Source: Flavobacteriales bacterium (lineage in GTDB: Bacteria > Bacteroidota > Bacteroidia > Flavobacteriales_F > PHOS-HE28). From it: a DNA stretch of 64,000 nt. Position 1 is the stretch's first letter, and every line of letters begins with the position of its first letter. Where the stretch lies: positions 310,001 through 374,000 of the forward strand of contig JADJAA010000001.1 in NCBI GenBank assembly GCA_016704485.1, written 5' to 3'. Of the stretch, positions 15,983 through 24,783 are shown one piece after another. The notes beneath the pieces are model-generated. The model saw only the letters and a program-made list of their open reading frames with translations, was not told the origin of the DNA and searched no databases. The translations under genes were made by a program, and so were the position numbers.

Positions 15983-17299
15983 ATGAACATCATCAAACTG
16001 ATCATCTGGCGCGAATTCTTTACGCGAGTGCGAAAGCCCAGTTTCTTGATCATGACCCTTTTGGGGCCTATCCTGATCGCTGGTGGTGCCATGTTCGCGG
16101 CATACCTCGGCATGCAGGACAGTAACGATCACCGCGTCCTCGTGATCGACCCCAACCAAGTGATCGCAACCAAGTTGACCGATACCGAGAACATCAGCTT
16201 TTTCGTGGACCATACCCCTTGGAGTGATTCGCTTTTTGCACAAAGTCCGTACACGGTAATGGTGCGGTTCACGGATGAGATCACCGATCCGACGGCGATG
16301 ATCTATTACAAGGAACTGCCCAATCTGGCGGTCCAACGCACGGTGAGCAACGAACTGGAAAAAGCGATCGAACTCGTGAAGTTGCGGACCGAAGGTGTGG
16401 ACGCCGAAGCTTACCGCAGGGTACGCAAACAATTGATCACAAAGTGGGTGGACATTGATAATGTGGGCGTTGAATCCTTGGAGCAGGAACGCGCAGGGAT
16501 CGGATTCTTCTTCGGTTACTTCATGTTCATTTTCATCTTCATGTACGGCGTACAAGTGATGCGCGGCGTCATGGAAGAAAAGCAGAACCGCATTGTGGAA
16601 GTGTTGATCAGTTCCGTGAAACCCTTTCAATTGATGATGGGAAAGATCATCGGTATTGCCTGTGTTGGCTTTACGCAGTTCGTGTTATGGATCGTGATCA
16701 CTACGTTGTTGGTCACCGTTGGCTCCGTGGTCCTATTAAAGGATAAGCTGAATGCGAAAGCCATCGCCGAAATGCCAATGACGCCACAAGTGCAAAAGCA
16801 ACTGCAAGGCGAACTTGAAGCATCCGGTGTGGATGAGGAAGATGTGAAACTGTTCAAGGCAGCCAAGATGATCGACCTGCCATTGACACTGACTGCTTTC
16901 TTCCTGTATTTCATCGGTGGTTATTTATTGTACAGTTCTTTGCTTGCGGCAGTTGGTTCCGCGGTGGATAGCGAAGCCGAAACGCAACAGTTCATGCTAC
17001 CGGTAACGGTGCCCATGATCATTGCTTTGCTGGTAGCGCAGATCGCTGTTTTCAACCCGAATAGTCCTGCGGTAATGTGGTGCAGCTTCATACCTTTCAC
17101 CAGCCCAATTGTGATGATGGTTCGTGTGGCCATGGGCAATGCACCGCTTTGGCAATTGGCGTTGAGCATCCTGATCCTGATCGGCACGTTCATCGCTACT
17201 ACGTGGCTTGCAGGACGTATCTACCGCACGGGAATTCTGATGTATGGCAAGAAGGCCAGTTGGAAGGAATTGGGGAAGTGGTTGTTCTATAAAGGGTGA
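15983..17299 (+). CDS. ABC-2 type permease (NatB-like)
   Basis: A 438-aa membrane protein. First transmembrane helix at about residues 20-40, a large extracytoplasmic domain (about 45-165), then five more hydrophobic helices between about 170 and 425. The motif YGVQVMRGVMEEKQNRIVEVLISS following the second helix is characteristic of NatB/ABC-2 exporters. Starts directly after the TAA of the lipoprotein gene. Partner of the 14621 ATPase. Confidence 0.92.
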   Translation: MNIIKLIIWREFFTRVRKPSFLIMTLLGPILIAGGAMFAAYLGMQDSNDHRVLVIDPNQVIATKLTDTENISFFVDHTPWSDSLFAQSPYTVMVRFTDEITDPTAMIYYKELPNLAVQRTVSNELEKAIELVKLRTEGVDAEAYRRVRKQLITKWVDIDNVGVESLEQERAGIGFFFGYFMFIFIFMYGVQVMRGVMEEKQNRIVEVLISSVKPFQLMMGKIIGIACVGFTQFVLWIVITTLLVTVGSVVLLKDKLNAKAIAEMPMTPQVQKQLQGELEASGVDEEDVKLFKAAKMIDLPLTLTAFFLYFIGGYLLYSSLLAAVGSAVDSEAETQQFMLPVTVPMIIALLVAQIAVFNPNSPAVMWCSFIPFTSPIVMMVRVAMGNAPLWQLALSILILIGTFIATTWLAGRIYRTGILMYGKKASWKELGKWLFYKG

Positions 17300-17307
17300 T
17301 CCGATCA

Positions 17308-17545
17308 GATGATCAGAAAATTAGATGATCAGAAAATTAAGCGCCTGCTTGGTCGAAGAGATGGAACACAGATAACGCTGAAAGATCGTACCCTGATTGG
17401 GGGTCGAAAATTGGCCGCCGGGGCAGGCAGGACGCAGATAACGCAGAAAGATCTGATCGTCGCTGAGAGGATCAGAAAATGGAGCACCTACCTGGTCCAA
17501 GAAATGGAACGCAAAAAAATTGCGAGAAGTTTTTTGAAACGATGA
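17308..17545. repeat. Repeat-rich intergenic segment
   Basis: Two tandem copies of gatgatcagaaaatta begin at 17308, and two diverged copies of aNNcagataacgcNgaaagatc occur near 17366-17390 and 17433-17456, separated by an unrelated G+C-rich piece. A 78-codon frame (17309-17545) crosses the region but its protein is built from the repeats and has no recognisable motif, so I do not call a gene. Confidence 0.6.
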
Positions 17546-17557
17546 GTGCATAAGGCA

Positions 17558-18481
17558 ATGAAAAAGATCCGCAATGCCATCATCGACATCGGTACGAATA
17601 CATTCAACTTGTTGGTGTTCGAAGGTGATATGCACATCTTGCATGCCGAAGAACTGCCTGTTTTCCTTGGGCGTGGAGGGATCGAAAAAGGAATTATTGC
17701 TGATGATGCAATGGAACGTGGCAAGAACGTGCTTCGTATGCTCGTTTCGAAAGCGGGTTCATTACGGGCCAATCATATTTCGGTTTTCGGGACTTCTGCT
17801 TTGCGCAATGCGAAGAACGGCGCAGAACTGGTAAACTTTGCACAACAGGAATTGGGTATTATGATCAGCGTGATCTCCGGAAATGAAGAAGCGGAACTGA
17901 TCCTGGCAGGTGTAAGACAAGCCGTCGCGTTCACGCGCAAACCGATGCTGATCATGGACATTGGCGGTGGTAGTATCGAATTCATTTTAGCTACGGATAA
18001 AGCGCTCATGTGGAAACGGAGTTTCGAGCTGGGCGTTACGCGGCTGCGTGATCGGATACCGGTCAGCGATCCGATTACCTTGAGTGAAGAGGAACGTATC
18101 GCACAACACCTGGACGATCAGTTGGAGCCGCTCTATGCGATCATTGAACGCCATGAACCGCATGTGCTCATTGGTAGCGCCGGTAGTTTCGACTCGCTTG
18201 CTTCGATCATTTCAACTGAACGCCATGAACCGCTTCTGAACGATGCGAAGACCATGAATTTCACTGCCTTGGAATTCGACGCCTTGCGCGACAAGCTCAT
18301 GCGCATGACACGAGCGGAACGCTTGAACGTGCCGGGCCTTCCCGAACACCGCGTGGACACACTACCCTACGCGTTGATCGCGATCGACCGTGTGCTCACT
18401 GCAGGCGCAATACGCGAATTGGCATGGAGCAAATACGCGTTGAAAGAAGGTGGTGCTTCACGAATGATCTCGACGAACTAA
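17558..18481 (+). CDS. Ppx/GppA-family phosphatase
   Basis: A 307-aa member of the exopolyphosphatase / guanosine pentaphosphatase family (ASKHA fold). Motifs: IDIGTNTFNLL at the N-terminus, FGTSALRNAKNG, GNEEAELI, MDIGGGSIEF, and the later GSAGSFDSL. This short two-domain form without C-terminal HD domain is usual in Bacteroidota. ATG at 17558 is preferred over GTG at 17546 because the conserved strand begins within six residues. Whether it hydrolyses polyphosphate or pppGpp cannot be decided from sequence. Converges with the 18478 gene, overlapping by four bases. Confidence 0.9.
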   Translation: MKKIRNAIIDIGTNTFNLLVFEGDMHILHAEELPVFLGRGGIEKGIIADDAMERGKNVLRMLVSKAGSLRANHISVFGTSALRNAKNGAELVNFAQQELGIMISVISGNEEAELILAGVRQAVAFTRKPMLIMDIGGGSIEFILATDKALMWKRSFELGVTRLRDRIPVSDPITLSEEERIAQHLDDQLEPLYAIIERHEPHVLIGSAGSFDSLASIISTERHEPLLNDAKTMNFTALEFDALRDKLMRMTRAERLNVPGLPEHRVDTLPYALIAIDRVLTAGAIRELAWSKYALKEGGASRMISTN

Positions 18482-19836
18482 GGCAATTGCTCTGCCCGTG
18501 TAGCGGTAGGAACCACCCCACCGATCGTCTCCAAAATGATATCACGGTCGTTGTTGGTACCGGTGTAGCGGATAGTGCCATCCATGTTGATGTCAAGTGG
18601 GCTGTACGTGTTAGTTACCGTATTGGTGGGTGTGGCTCCGCCGATCGCGGTAAGGATGAGATCGCGGTCGTTGCCGATGCCGGTATATTTGACATCGCCA
18701 TTGAAGTTGGCATCACCGGGCCAAAGGCACATTGTGCCGTTGTTGTTCTGTTGTGCGTTAGTACCGTAAGTGGCGGTTGCAGTCTGTGTCAGATCGAGCA
18801 CGGTTGAAGTGCCCAAATTAGAGCTGAGAAATACTGGAGCCGCTGTCATTGCCGCCAAATGGTTGCGGTGCCGCACAACCACGTAGTAGTTACCGGGCGG
18901 TGCCTTCATCACCACATCCAAGCCGTTGTCGCTTTGCCGCAAACGCCCATTACTCCAAAGCACATACTGTCCGGACGCGACAAGTTGCGTGGGGTCGTTT
19001 TGATCCCGTAGCTCAACGCGTACCCAATCCACGGCGCGGTGTACGGAGAAGGCGGTCAGGTCCAGCCAGAAACTCGTGGCCACTTCGCCACCGCCATTTA
19101 TTTGCGGATAGCCCATGGCAGTGTACGGCTCCAGAAGCGGAATAAGACCTTGCTGACGCAGGTTGTCGCGCATACGCCCCAAGCCAGTATCGTACGCGCC
19201 ATTGAGCACGAAGGTGAGCATTGAGAGCGATGTCCCGTAAGGCTTCCTGCGCACCATCACATTGTCGAACGTGGCACCCATTGCAATATCATTGGGTCCG
19301 ATCTGTGCTCGCAACGCCACGGCGAAGGTGCCAGCATTGGTAGGAGGTCCGCCCAGATGCCACGGGGTGATGCCGTAATTGAACGGATCGGCGCCGAACG
19401 AGAGGATCTGTGGCGCATTGTAGAAATTGACGCCATCGAACCAGCCGAGGGTCGCGAGGCCACATTGGCCTATCCCTGGGATCGCTAGGTCCGGGTAACA
19501 ATAGGCTTCCAGTTGGTAGCCATGATCTGGGGAGTAGCCACCAGGAATGGGTATGATCATCACTGGGTAGTACGGTGCGGTACTTGCAGGAACGGATTGC
19601 ATCTCCTCAGGCAACAGTCGCAGTCCATTGCCATCGACTGGCGAAGACACGAACTGCGCTGGATCACCTACACTGATCCAATTCGAGCCGAATACTGCAT
19701 CATTGAAATCGAGCACCAGTATTTCTTCAATTTGTGCGCGTAATGATAGACCGGGCAGTATGGCCAGTATTAGCAAAGCAGCTTGTTTGGCGAATGTGCG
19801 AATGGAGGAGCGTATTATTCTCAGGTCCTGCTTCAT
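18478..19836 (-). CDS. Secreted protein with dockerin-like C-terminal module
   Basis: A 452-aa protein. Signal peptide to about residue 35 (SLRAQ), then a jelly-roll-like region (LVLDFNDAVFGSNW), then a ~240-residue module shared with the next gene upstream: MRDNLRQQGLIPLLEPY, DWVRVELRD, VVVRHRNHL, ATYGTNAQ, WPGDANFNGDVKYTG and DINMDGTIRYTGTNNDRDII, ending VVPTATRAEQLP. The two DxNxDGxIxYTGxxNDRD units resemble calcium-binding dockerin repeats. No T9SS type A domain is present, so the module itself may be the surface attachment or assembly signal (inference). Separated from the Kelch gene by two bases. Confidence 0.8.
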   Translation of the reverse strand: MKQDLRIIRSSIRTFAKQAALLILAILPGLSLRAQIEEILVLDFNDAVFGSNWISVGDPAQFVSSPVDGNGLRLLPEEMQSVPASTAPYYPVMIIPIPGGYSPDHGYQLEAYCYPDLAIPGIGQCGLATLGWFDGVNFYNAPQILSFGADPFNYGITPWHLGGPPTNAGTFAVALRAQIGPNDIAMGATFDNVMVRRKPYGTSLSMLTFVLNGAYDTGLGRMRDNLRQQGLIPLLEPYTAMGYPQINGGGEVATSFWLDLTAFSVHRAVDWVRVELRDQNDPTQLVASGQYVLWSNGRLRQSDNGLDVVMKAPPGNYYVVVRHRNHLAAMTAAPVFLSSNLGTSTVLDLTQTATATYGTNAQQNNNGTMCLWPGDANFNGDVKYTGIGNDRDLILTAIGGATPTNTVTNTYSPLDINMDGTIRYTGTNNDRDIILETIGGVVPTATRAEQLP

Positions 19837-19838
19837 TG

Positions 19839-22439
19839 TTAAGGCAATTGTTGTATCCGTGTCGCCGTTGGTACCACCCCACCGATCGCCTGCAAAATGA
19901 TATCACGGTCATTATTGGTTCCGGTATACCGGATCGTGCCATCCATGTTGATATCCAGTGGGCTGTACGTGTTGGTTACTGTGTTGGTAGGTGTGGTTCC
20001 GCCAATGGCCGTTAGAATTAGATCGCGGTCGTTGTTAGTGCCGGTGTATCTCACTTCGCCATTGAAGTTCGCATCGCCGGGCCAAAGAACCATGGTGCCG
20101 TTGATGTTGTGTTGGGCGTTGGTGCCGTATGTGGCGATTGAAGGGTTGGTGAAGTCGATCATGGCCGGAATGGTCGAGAGCGCCACCGGGGCTACGGTCG
20201 TCACCCCCAAATGATTCCGATGGCGCACAGTGATGAAGTAGGTGCCGGGAGTCGCATTGAAACTGACCGATGAAACCCCATCGGTCCGTACGACGTCCCC
20301 ATCACTTTGCAACAAAGCAGTCTGGGAGGCAAGCACACCATAGGGAGCGTTTGGTGAGCGCATCTCCACCAACACCCAATCCACGATGGCGTTGGTACCC
20401 GATATAGCGAGCACGGCCGGCGTAGTTTGCGCACCTGGATCCTGAGAAACGACGTACTGCGCTTGTGAATACGGTTCAACCAAGGGGACCAGTCCGGCAG
20501 CACGGAGGTCATCGCGCATGAGACCACTGGGTTGATCGTAGGGACCGCCGAGGCGGACCTTGATGAATACCGGTAGCGTGACGTTTGTGGAGATGAACTC
20601 CCATAGATCATTAGCATATTGACCTCCGGCCGAACCTGTTGCCGCAAAACCGCGAGCGCCAGAACTGGCTCCTTTTGCCGTATAGCGTGCACCTCCGCCA
20701 TAGGCCGACTGGCCCTGCCACGAGTTGGTCACTGGATCGTATCGCACAAAAACAGCGTCCGTGCCGGAAGTGCCGTTCTGACCACAGCCGATGAACCCGA
20801 GACCGCCCATACTGAAGGCGAAGGCGCCATTGCGTGGGCTCGCTGGTATCGAGGCCCTCTGCGTCCATGTATCAGCGCTGGGATCGTAAGCCCATAGATC
20901 ATTCAGATTGTAGCCGGTAGTGGGACCGTTGATCCCGCAAGCCACATAACCACGATCACCGATAGTGAAAGCCACGGCCCTTGACCGGCCCAAGCCGGGG
21001 ATCGGTGCGCGTTGAGACCATTGATCGGCATCGGGATCATAACACCAGAGGTCCGCGTACTTGTTTCCCGATGCCTCACCGGTGCCCATATAGGCTCGGT
21101 TGCCTACAGTGAATGCAACGGCGTAATTGCGGGAGGGGCCCGGGAACGAAGCGCATTGGGTCCAGGTATCGGTGGCGGGGTCGTATCGCCAGAGGTCGTT
21201 GAGGAACGCACTGGATCTTACGCCCCCTCCTACAAAGCACTTGTCACGTAGGGAGAAGGCGTAGGCCGTGTGGCGCTCGAGCCCGGGAAAACCAGAACGC
21301 TGCGCCCATATCCCGGTCGCCGGATCGTAGCTCCACCAGTCGCCAAGACTCTCGAAGGAATTGAAGCCCGTGCCGAAATAACAAACACCGTTGGCGCTCG
21401 TGGAAACGGCGCTGGAGCGACCGAGGCCGGTGAGGTTGGCTTTGCGCAACCAGGTTCCCGCCCCGATGTCGTAGCGCCAGAGGTCGCCCCGATAGCCTCC
21501 ACTCTCACCACCGACCATATAGAACGCGTTGTCCAGCGCGAAAGCCATGGCACCTCGGCGCACGAAGAGCGGTTCATCCGCCAGTTGGGTCCAGCTGTTC
21601 AATAGCGGATCATAACGCCACAAGTCGTTTTCGATCGGTCCCGCCTGCGCTTCGCCCGTGGCGAGATAGCCCTTTCCATTGATGGCGGCCACGGCCGCAC
21701 GTGTACGGCCTCCTCCAGTAAAATCAGCCCGCTGGGTCCACACATTGGTAATTGGATCATAGGACCAGAAGTCGGACTTCCTACCCGTACCATCATTGCC
21801 TGTGCCGACGTAACCGGTGCTACCAATAGCGAAGCCGATGGCATTGTAGCGCGCCGTGCCGCCGAAATCCGCACGCTGGAGCCACGTATCCAATGCAGGG
21901 TCGTACTGCCAGCAATCCCTGAAGAAAGTTCCATTCCACGCAGTTAATCCGGCACAGAGGTAGCCTTTGGCACCAATGGTGAAACCGACGGCATCATACC
22001 GCGCCCCACCCGGGAATGCCGCTTTGGGTGTCCATGTATCAGCGACGGGGTCGTACTCCCATACATCAGACAAGGCGGTAGTGCTGTATCCTGTACACAA
22101 ATAACCCTTCCCGCCAACAGCGAAGCCCACCGCGTACGAACGTGCCGCACCGGGGCAATGAGCCTTTTCAGTCCAAGTATCTAGGGCCGGGTCGTACTCC
22201 CACACATCATTGAGCGGAGTACCGGTCGAATAACCTCCGACCACATAGCTTTTCCCCGCGATCGCGAAGGATACCGCGTTCGCCCGGGCGGAAGCCTCTT
22301 GCATGATCGGTGTGGCTCGGCCCAAGGCATTGCGTTGTACCCATGTGTTCGGTTGCCCCTCCGCCTGGCATACGTACGTTGCGTAGAGAACAAGGGTGAA
22401 GGCAAGGCGGGTTAGACGATGGGAAATAAGCATGTGCAT
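19839..22439 (-). CDS. Secreted Kelch-repeat protein with dockerin-like C-terminal module
   Basis: An 866-aa protein. Signal peptide near residues 1-28, then about twelve Kelch-type repeats to roughly residue 620, each with a GG-x-x doublet and a D-x-W-x-YDP end (DVWEYDP, DLWRYDP, DFWSYDP), which would form two six-bladed propellers. The last ~240 residues are the same module as in the 18478 gene and close with VVPTATRIQQLP. The two genes probably form an operon and share ancestry at their 3' ends. Start 22439 gives MHM; the ATG two codons later is equally possible. Likely an extracellular binding protein. Confidence 0.85.
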   Translation of the reverse strand: MHMLISHRLTRLAFTLVLYATYVCQAEGQPNTWVQRNALGRATPIMQEASARANAVSFAIAGKSYVVGGYSTGTPLNDVWEYDPALDTWTEKAHCPGAARSYAVGFAVGGKGYLCTGYSTTALSDVWEYDPVADTWTPKAAFPGGARYDAVGFTIGAKGYLCAGLTAWNGTFFRDCWQYDPALDTWLQRADFGGTARYNAIGFAIGSTGYVGTGNDGTGRKSDFWSYDPITNVWTQRADFTGGGRTRAAVAAINGKGYLATGEAQAGPIENDLWRYDPLLNSWTQLADEPLFVRRGAMAFALDNAFYMVGGESGGYRGDLWRYDIGAGTWLRKANLTGLGRSSAVSTSANGVCYFGTGFNSFESLGDWWSYDPATGIWAQRSGFPGLERHTAYAFSLRDKCFVGGGVRSSAFLNDLWRYDPATDTWTQCASFPGPSRNYAVAFTVGNRAYMGTGEASGNKYADLWCYDPDADQWSQRAPIPGLGRSRAVAFTIGDRGYVACGINGPTTGYNLNDLWAYDPSADTWTQRASIPASPRNGAFAFSMGGLGFIGCGQNGTSGTDAVFVRYDPVTNSWQGQSAYGGGARYTAKGASSGARGFAATGSAGGQYANDLWEFISTNVTLPVFIKVRLGGPYDQPSGLMRDDLRAAGLVPLVEPYSQAQYVVSQDPGAQTTPAVLAISGTNAIVDWVLVEMRSPNAPYGVLASQTALLQSDGDVVRTDGVSSVSFNATPGTYFITVRHRNHLGVTTVAPVALSTIPAMIDFTNPSIATYGTNAQHNINGTMVLWPGDANFNGEVRYTGTNNDRDLILTAIGGTTPTNTVTNTYSPLDINMDGTIRYTGTNNDRDIILQAIGGVVPTATRIQQLP

Positions 22440-22514
22440 GTATTTGTTTGTAAGCGGACCACGGTTCTCGAACCTCCGAATGAGTTGTTTAAATGGTTCG
22501 CTAGGATCGAGCTT

Positions 22515-22655
22515 TTATGGCCACTGCTGTACCCGCGTTGCCGTTGGTACCACACCACCAATGGTTTGTAAAATGATATCGCGATCGTTGTTCGTTCCTG
22601 TGTAATGTATTACGCCATCCATGTTGATGTCGAGTGGGCTGTAGACGTTGTTCAT
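22515..22655 (-). pseudogene. Orphan half of the dockerin-like module
   Basis: A 46-codon minus-strand frame reading YSPLDINMDG, then VIHYTGTNNDRDIILQ, then IGGVVPTATRVQQWP and a stop. It matches only the last half of the C-terminal module of the two genes downstream. It has an ATG by chance at 22655 but no signal peptide or passenger, so it is a remnant of a third, deleted member of this tandem family. Nothing else is seen between 22440 and 22849. Confidence 0.8.
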
Positions 22656-22849
22656 TTTATCAGTTTACGAGGACCATATTAAACGATCAAGGAGCGGTTC
22701 ATTAATGTGGTTCTCTCCTAAACTTCCTCAATTCATGCACGAGATCGCCATAAAGACGGACGATGACCGAATAGGTTGCCGGATCCTGGAGTTTCCAAAA
22801 GATCCTGAATAACCTAAAGGTGCCATCTTTGCCTCCATACCTTTCCGCC

Positions 22850-24025
22850 ATGGCCAAAATACTAGTGATCGATGATGAAAAAGCAATTCGCTACGCGCTG
22901 AAGGAGATCCTTGAGCACGAAAAACACGTTGTTGAAGAGGCCGAGGACGGTTCGTCCGGTGTGGACAAGGCCAAGAAAGGCAAGTTCGACCTGGTGCTCT
23001 GCGATATCAAAATGCCCAAAATGGATGGTATCGAGGTATTGGAGAAACTACAGGCTTTGGATCCGGACCTACCCGTGGTGATGATCAGTGGGCATGGATC
23101 CATTGATACGGCCGTTGATGCACTGAAAAAAGGCGCTTTCGATTTTATTCAGAAACCACCGGATATCAACCGCATTCTGGTGAGCGTTCGGAATGCGTTG
23201 GATCGTGGCGACCTGGTAGCAGAAACCAAAGTACTACGCACCAAAGCAGGCAAAAGCAAAGGCAACGGTGTGCAAATGGTGGGCGAAAGCAAAGCACTGG
23301 AAACCATTCGGGAGATGATCGAGAAGGTGGCCCCAAGCGATGCACGCGTGTTGATCACAGGTGGCAATGGAGCCGGCAAGGAAGGTGTGGCCCGCATGCT
23401 GCACGAGAAGAGTCAACGCGCAAAGGGTCCTTTCATTGAAGTGAATTGTGCCGCGATACCCGGCGAATTGATCGAAAGCGAACTATTCGGGCACATCAAA
23501 GGGAGTTTTACAAGCGCCATCAAGGACAGAAAAGGCAAATTTGAATTGGCCACGGGTGGTACTCTTTTCTTGGATGAAGTGGGCGATATGAGCCTTGCAG
23601 CGCAAGCCAAGGTGCTGCGTGCCTTACAGGAAAGCCGTATTACGCCCGTGGGTGGCGATAAGGACGTGAAGGTAGATGTGCGGGTAATAGCGGCGACGAA
23701 CAAGGACGTAAAAAAGGAGATCGCTGAAGGAAATTTCCGCGAAGACCTGTATCACCGGCTAAGCGTAATCCCCATTCATGTTCCAAGTCTAAGTGAGCGC
23801 ATTGATGATATCCCGCTGCTGGCCGAGCATTTCATTGAGCAGATCTGTACCGAACAAGGGATCGCACCCAAAAAGATCGCGGAGAAAGCCATAAAGGAGC
23901 TCCAAAAATTGCCGTGGACCGGAAATGTGAGGGAATTAAGGAACGTAATTGAGCGATTGGTGATCCTTTCCGGAAAAGAGATCACAGAAAGTGACGTGCG
24001 ATCCTATGCGGTCCCAAAAGCGTGA
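22850..24025 (+). CDS. Sigma-54-type response regulator lacking a DNA-binding domain
   Basis: A 391-aa protein. Receiver domain (residues 1-120) with acidic DDE, phospho-acceptor D in LVLCDIKMP, and K in FDFIQKP. The AAA+ sigma-54 interaction domain follows (about 140-375): a degenerate Walker A, GGNGAGKEGVA, then ESELFGHIKGSFTSA, TLFLDEVGDM and NFREDLYHRLSVIP. The usual GAFTGA loop is GSFTSA. The protein ends soon after NVRELRNVIERLVIL, so the C-terminal Fis-type helix-turn-helix of NtrC is missing. ATG at 22850 places the receiver's first strand at residue 3. No sensor kinase is adjacent. Confidence 0.92.
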   Translation: MAKILVIDDEKAIRYALKEILEHEKHVVEEAEDGSSGVDKAKKGKFDLVLCDIKMPKMDGIEVLEKLQALDPDLPVVMISGHGSIDTAVDALKKGAFDFIQKPPDINRILVSVRNALDRGDLVAETKVLRTKAGKSKGNGVQMVGESKALETIREMIEKVAPSDARVLITGGNGAGKEGVARMLHEKSQRAKGPFIEVNCAAIPGELIESELFGHIKGSFTSAIKDRKGKFELATGGTLFLDEVGDMSLAAQAKVLRALQESRITPVGGDKDVKVDVRVIAATNKDVKKEIAEGNFREDLYHRLSVIPIHVPSLSERIDDIPLLAEHFIEQICTEQGIAPKKIAEKAIKELQKLPWTGNVRELRNVIERLVILSGKEITESDVRSYAVPKA

Positions 24026-24268
24026 TCGTAGCGACAGATCGACACTACTCTAGATATAAAATACTGATCATCAATCACTTGTTCATCAGTTCGCTTTCCG
24101 CCGAGTCACTGTTATTGTTGCGTTTCCAACGTCCGCAGGTTGAACAAAAAGTACTTTTTGGGATAAAAGCAGCGTTACCGGAGGCAACCTTCGTCTAATG
24201 GTCTCGTCCTATTACATGGAACCGTTGCAATAAATAGGATAAGTCTAACCTACTAACACCTGCATAAC

Positions 24269-24715
24269 ATGGATTGGTTGATGAACCTTCACGATTTTTT
24301 CTACTCCAAAATGGGGAATGCCCTCTATTACGCCTTGATCTTCTTGGCGATCATTGCCGTCGTAGGGCAATGGAGGCTATATGAAAAAGCAGGCCAACCG
24401 GGTATCGCAAGCTTGGTCCCGATCTGGAATGTGATCGTTTTCCTGAAGATCATCGGTCGCCCAGCAAGCCATTTCTGGTTGTTGATGATCCCGGTCGTTG
24501 GCCAGGTCTACTTCATGCCTAAAATGTGGATCGAAGTGGTCCAGTGCTTTGGTAAGAACAGCATGATGGATTATGTCATGGTGATACTTCTGAATTTCCT
24601 GTACATCCTCAACATCGGCTTGAGCTACGAGACCAAATACCGCGGACCGGTCTATGGCAGCCATGTACCGCCACCTCCAGCACGTTCGTTGAAGACCGAG
24701 CATTCCATTGCTTGA
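24269..24715 (+). CDS. DUF5684-type membrane protein
   Basis: A 148-aa protein with about four hydrophobic segments and the family pattern YEKAGQPGIASLVPIWNVIVFLKIIGRP, similar to proteins annotated DUF5684 and sometimes near signal peptidases. A hydrophilic proline-rich tail (PPPPARS) follows the last helix. Function unknown. The upstream 24026-24268 holds no gene; a 16-base palindrome sits at 24145-24160. A strong terminator follows. Confidence 0.8.
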   Translation: MDWLMNLHDFFYSKMGNALYYALIFLAIIAVVGQWRLYEKAGQPGIASLVPIWNVIVFLKIIGRPASHFWLLMIPVVGQVYFMPKMWIEVVQCFGKNSMMDYVMVILLNFLYILNIGLSYETKYRGPVYGSHVPPPPARSLKTEHSIA

Positions 24716-24731
24716 TCTGCTGTAAAGCCAT

Positions 24732-24768
24732 GCATTGAAAAAGCCCCGATCCGGGGCTTTTTCAATGC
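24732..24768. terminator. Bidirectional intrinsic terminator
   Basis: gcattgaaaaagcccc and its complement flank a tiny loop, with A- and T-runs on both sides. It serves the convergent DUF5684 and alaS genes. Confidence 0.85.
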
Positions 24769-24783
24769 GTGACGATCGGATAG

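Noticed and set aside
17309..17545. A 78-codon open frame after the ABC permease gene
   Set aside because: The frame runs through direct repeats and unrelated inserts, has no ribosome site, and its product has no domain-like pattern.
24145..24160. 16-base palindrome CAAAAAGTACTTTTTG before the DUF5684 gene
   Set aside because: Low-complexity A/T arms make chance likely and no second copy was noticed; not enough to call an operator.
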